Positions 13,886 through 15,323 of a stretch of DNA of 15,323 nt are shown here, in pieces. Each line of letters opens with the position of its first letter. The stretch's first letter is position 1. The translations under genes and the position numbers were made by a program. The notes under the pieces are model-generated. The model was given only the letters and a program-made list of their open reading frames with translations. It searched no databases and was not told where the DNA came from. Source of the stretch: Nanobdellota archaeon (GTDB lineage: Archaea; Nanobdellota; Nanobdellia; Woesearchaeales; BS150m-G63); assembly GCA_023137655.1 (NCBI GenBank), contig JAGLOT010000001.1, positions 1 to 15,323 on the forward strand, read 5' to 3'.

Positions 13886-15259
13886 ATGGAATTTAAACAA
13901 AAAAAGAAAATAGCAGTCATTGGTGATGTAATGCTCGATGAATTTATATTTGGAGATGTTACAAGAATAAATCCTGAAGCCCCAGTCCCAGTTCTTGAAT
14001 TTGAAAGAAGTGAATATAGATTGGGTGGAGCAGCAAATGTTGCAAATAACATATTTTCATTAGGTGGCCATTGTGTATTAATTGGTCGAATTGGCAAAGA
14101 AAAGAGAATTAAAAAAATTCTTGAAGGAAAAAATATCCATTATGATTTCATTGAAAATGAATCTATCCCTACAATAACCAAAACAAGAATGATGGTTGGA
14201 ACTCAACACCTCCTAAGATTAGATAGAGAGACAAAACTTCCAATTACAAGCAAAGATGTTAAAAAAATTGTTAAAAAAGTAAGAAATATTGATATTATTG
14301 TTATTTCAGATTATGCAAAAGGGATGATAACTCAGGAATTGATGGATGAATTAAGAAAATTAAATAAAATAATTTTAGCAGATCCCAAAATTACTAAACC
14401 AGAATTATTCAAAGATGTTTATCTAATTAAACCAAATCTTGAAGAAACTAAAAAAAGTCTCCACGTAGATGTAAAAGAAGAAAAAGATGTCGAACTTGCA
14501 GGTAAATTATTACAAAAGAAATACCATTCAAATATCTTAATAACTAGGGGAAAGGAAGGTATGTCACTTTTTGAAAAAGGAGAAAAGCCATTTCATGTAC
14601 CAACAACTGCCAGAGAAGTTTATGAAGTTTCTGGAGCTGGAGATACTGTAATTGCAACCATTGCAATTGCCCTAGGTTCTGAAAAAAATCTTGAAGAAGC
14701 AGTCATATTATCAAACAAAGCTGCAGGTATTGTGGTTGGAAAAATTGGAACTGCAACTGTAACCAAAAAAGAATTATCTTCTAAAATGGACAAGGAAAAC
14801 TTAAAAATAAAAACTAGAAAAGAAATAAAAGAAATTACTAAAGATCTTAAAAACAAAAACAAAAAAATAGTTTTTACAAATGGTCGTTTTGATATTCTTC
14901 ACCTCGGACATATTGATTATCTTTCAAAAGCAAAATCCTTTGGCGATAAACTCATAATAGGATTAAATACAGACATCTCCGTAAGGAAAATAAAAGGTAA
15001 AAACAGACCTTTTACCGATGAAAATTCCCGTGCAACAATACTTGCTTCTCTTTTATTTGTTGATGCTGTAATTTTGTTTGATGAAGAAACACCTTATGAT
15101 TTGATCAAATTTGTTCAGCCGGATGTTTTAATTAAAGGTGGCGATTACAAAGTTGAAGATATTGTTGGTTATGATATTGTTAAAGATAGTGGCGGGAAAA
15201 TTGAAACGCTGGATTTACTTGAAGGATATTCAACCTCTTTGATTGAAGAAAAAGTTTGA
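13886..15259 (+). CDS. hldE: Bifunctional HldE-like heptose-7-phosphate kinase / heptose-1-phosphate nucleotidyltransferase
   Basis: A 457-residue protein from the ATG at 13886. An in-frame ATG at 13871 would add five residues; the later one fits the family's N-terminus and has GTGGGG 8-13 nt upstream. Numbers are from 13886. The kinase domain (1-310) follows bacterial HldE closely: IGDVMLDEFIFGDVTRINPE (12-31), LGGAANVANNIFSLGG (46-61), VYEVSGAGDTVIA (245-257) with Asp253 as base, and GKIGTATVT. The nucleotidyltransferase domain (326-457) has TNGRFDILHLGH (331-342) with the HxGH motif, GLNTD, and the end EGYSTSLIEEKV, matching the family's EGxSTT terminus. It should phosphorylate heptose-7-phosphate at C1 and, after GmhB removes the 7-phosphate, make ADP-heptose (or another NDP-heptose). 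It has its own promoter 44-52 nt upstream. No GmhA, GmhB or HldD gene lies in the window. Confidence 0.9.
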   Translation: MEFKQKKKIAVIGDVMLDEFIFGDVTRINPEAPVPVLEFERSEYRLGGAANVANNIFSLGGHCVLIGRIGKEKRIKKILEGKNIHYDFIENESIPTITKTRMMVGTQHLLRLDRETKLPITSKDVKKIVKKVRNIDIIVISDYAKGMITQELMDELRKLNKIILADPKITKPELFKDVYLIKPNLEETKKSLHVDVKEEKDVELAGKLLQKKYHSNILITRGKEGMSLFEKGEKPFHVPTTAREVYEVSGAGDTVIATIAIALGSEKNLEEAVILSNKAAGIVVGKIGTATVTKKELSSKMDKENLKIKTRKEIKEITKDLKNKNKKIVFTNGRFDILHLGHIDYLSKAKSFGDKLIIGLNTDISVRKIKGKNRPFTDENSRATILASLLFVDAVILFDEETPYDLIKFVQPDVLIKGGDYKVEDIVGYDIVKDSGGKIETLDLLEGYSTSLIEEKV

Positions 15260-15295
15260 TTTATAATATTACGAAACTAAGGGAAAAGAAATAAA

Positions 15296-15323
15296 ATGCC
15301 ACAGATTCACAGATTAAATTATG
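15296..15323 (+). other. Window end: tandem CACAGATT and a possible partial start codon
   Basis: CACAGATT occurs twice in tandem (15300-15307 and 15308-15315). An ATG at 15296 opens a frame of nine codons to the edge with GGGAAAAG upstream. The sequence could be the first codons of a gene or the edge of a repeat; the window is too short to decide. Confidence 0.2.

Overview
The window reads as a piece of an AT-rich archaeal genome, most likely a DPANN-type lineage (Woesearchaeota/Pacearchaeota-like; inferred from gene content, not proven). Archaeal marks are an AglB/Stt3 oligosaccharyltransferase, a Trm-G10-type tRNA methyltransferase, a membrane-anchored S16 (Lon-like) protease, an intron-containing tRNA-Trp, and TATA boxes that often lie about 25-30 nt before a start codon, so that several mRNAs should be leaderless.

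Layout. 1-396 (-): 5' part of a NUDIX hydrolase cut by the window edge. 400-576: divergent promoter region with two related inverted repeats. 577-1524 (+): tRNA methyltransferase, followed by an unlisted 38-residue single-membrane-segment ORF (1529-1645, TTG start). 1684-3366 (+): exported S16 protease with 10 N-glycosylation sequons. About 3372-3641 (-): a stand-alone structured RNA that I cannot assign to a known family. 3731-4381 (-): unknown acidic protein. 4543-4680: five helically phased AAGTCTC boxes in front of a coiled-coil/HTH protein (4725-5117), which overlaps a DUF192 gene (5102-5413). 5416-5534 (-): tRNA-Trp(CCA) with an intron. 5659-6915 (-): membrane-anchored, CARDB/NEW3-like surface protein with a G-run Shine-Dalgarno and a promoter that shares extended blocks with the structured RNA's promoter. 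7092-7235 (+): apparent remnant of an FAD-dependent reductase.

The right half (7451-15259, +) is a glycosylation and sugar-activation block: an AglB-type oligosaccharyltransferase fused to a C-terminal parvulin prolyl isomerase; a DPM1-like GT2; a GT9 heptosyltransferase-like enzyme; a PfkB heptose-phosphate-kinase-like protein fused to a cupin; and a second, full-length HldE-like kinase/nucleotidyltransferase. GT2, GT9 and kinase-cupin overlap or abut and look like one operon; the last gene has its own promoter.

The main biological suggestion is that this archaeon makes a nucleotide-activated heptose (ADP-heptose-like) and transfers it by a GT9 enzyme into a glycan, perhaps the one AglB attaches to exported proteins such as the S16 protease. 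The kinase-cupin fusion may cover the isomerase step otherwise done by GmhA. The second novelty is the approximately 270-nt structured RNA at 3372-3641, whose strand is fixed by hairpins that pair fully only when G-U pairs on the minus strand are allowed.
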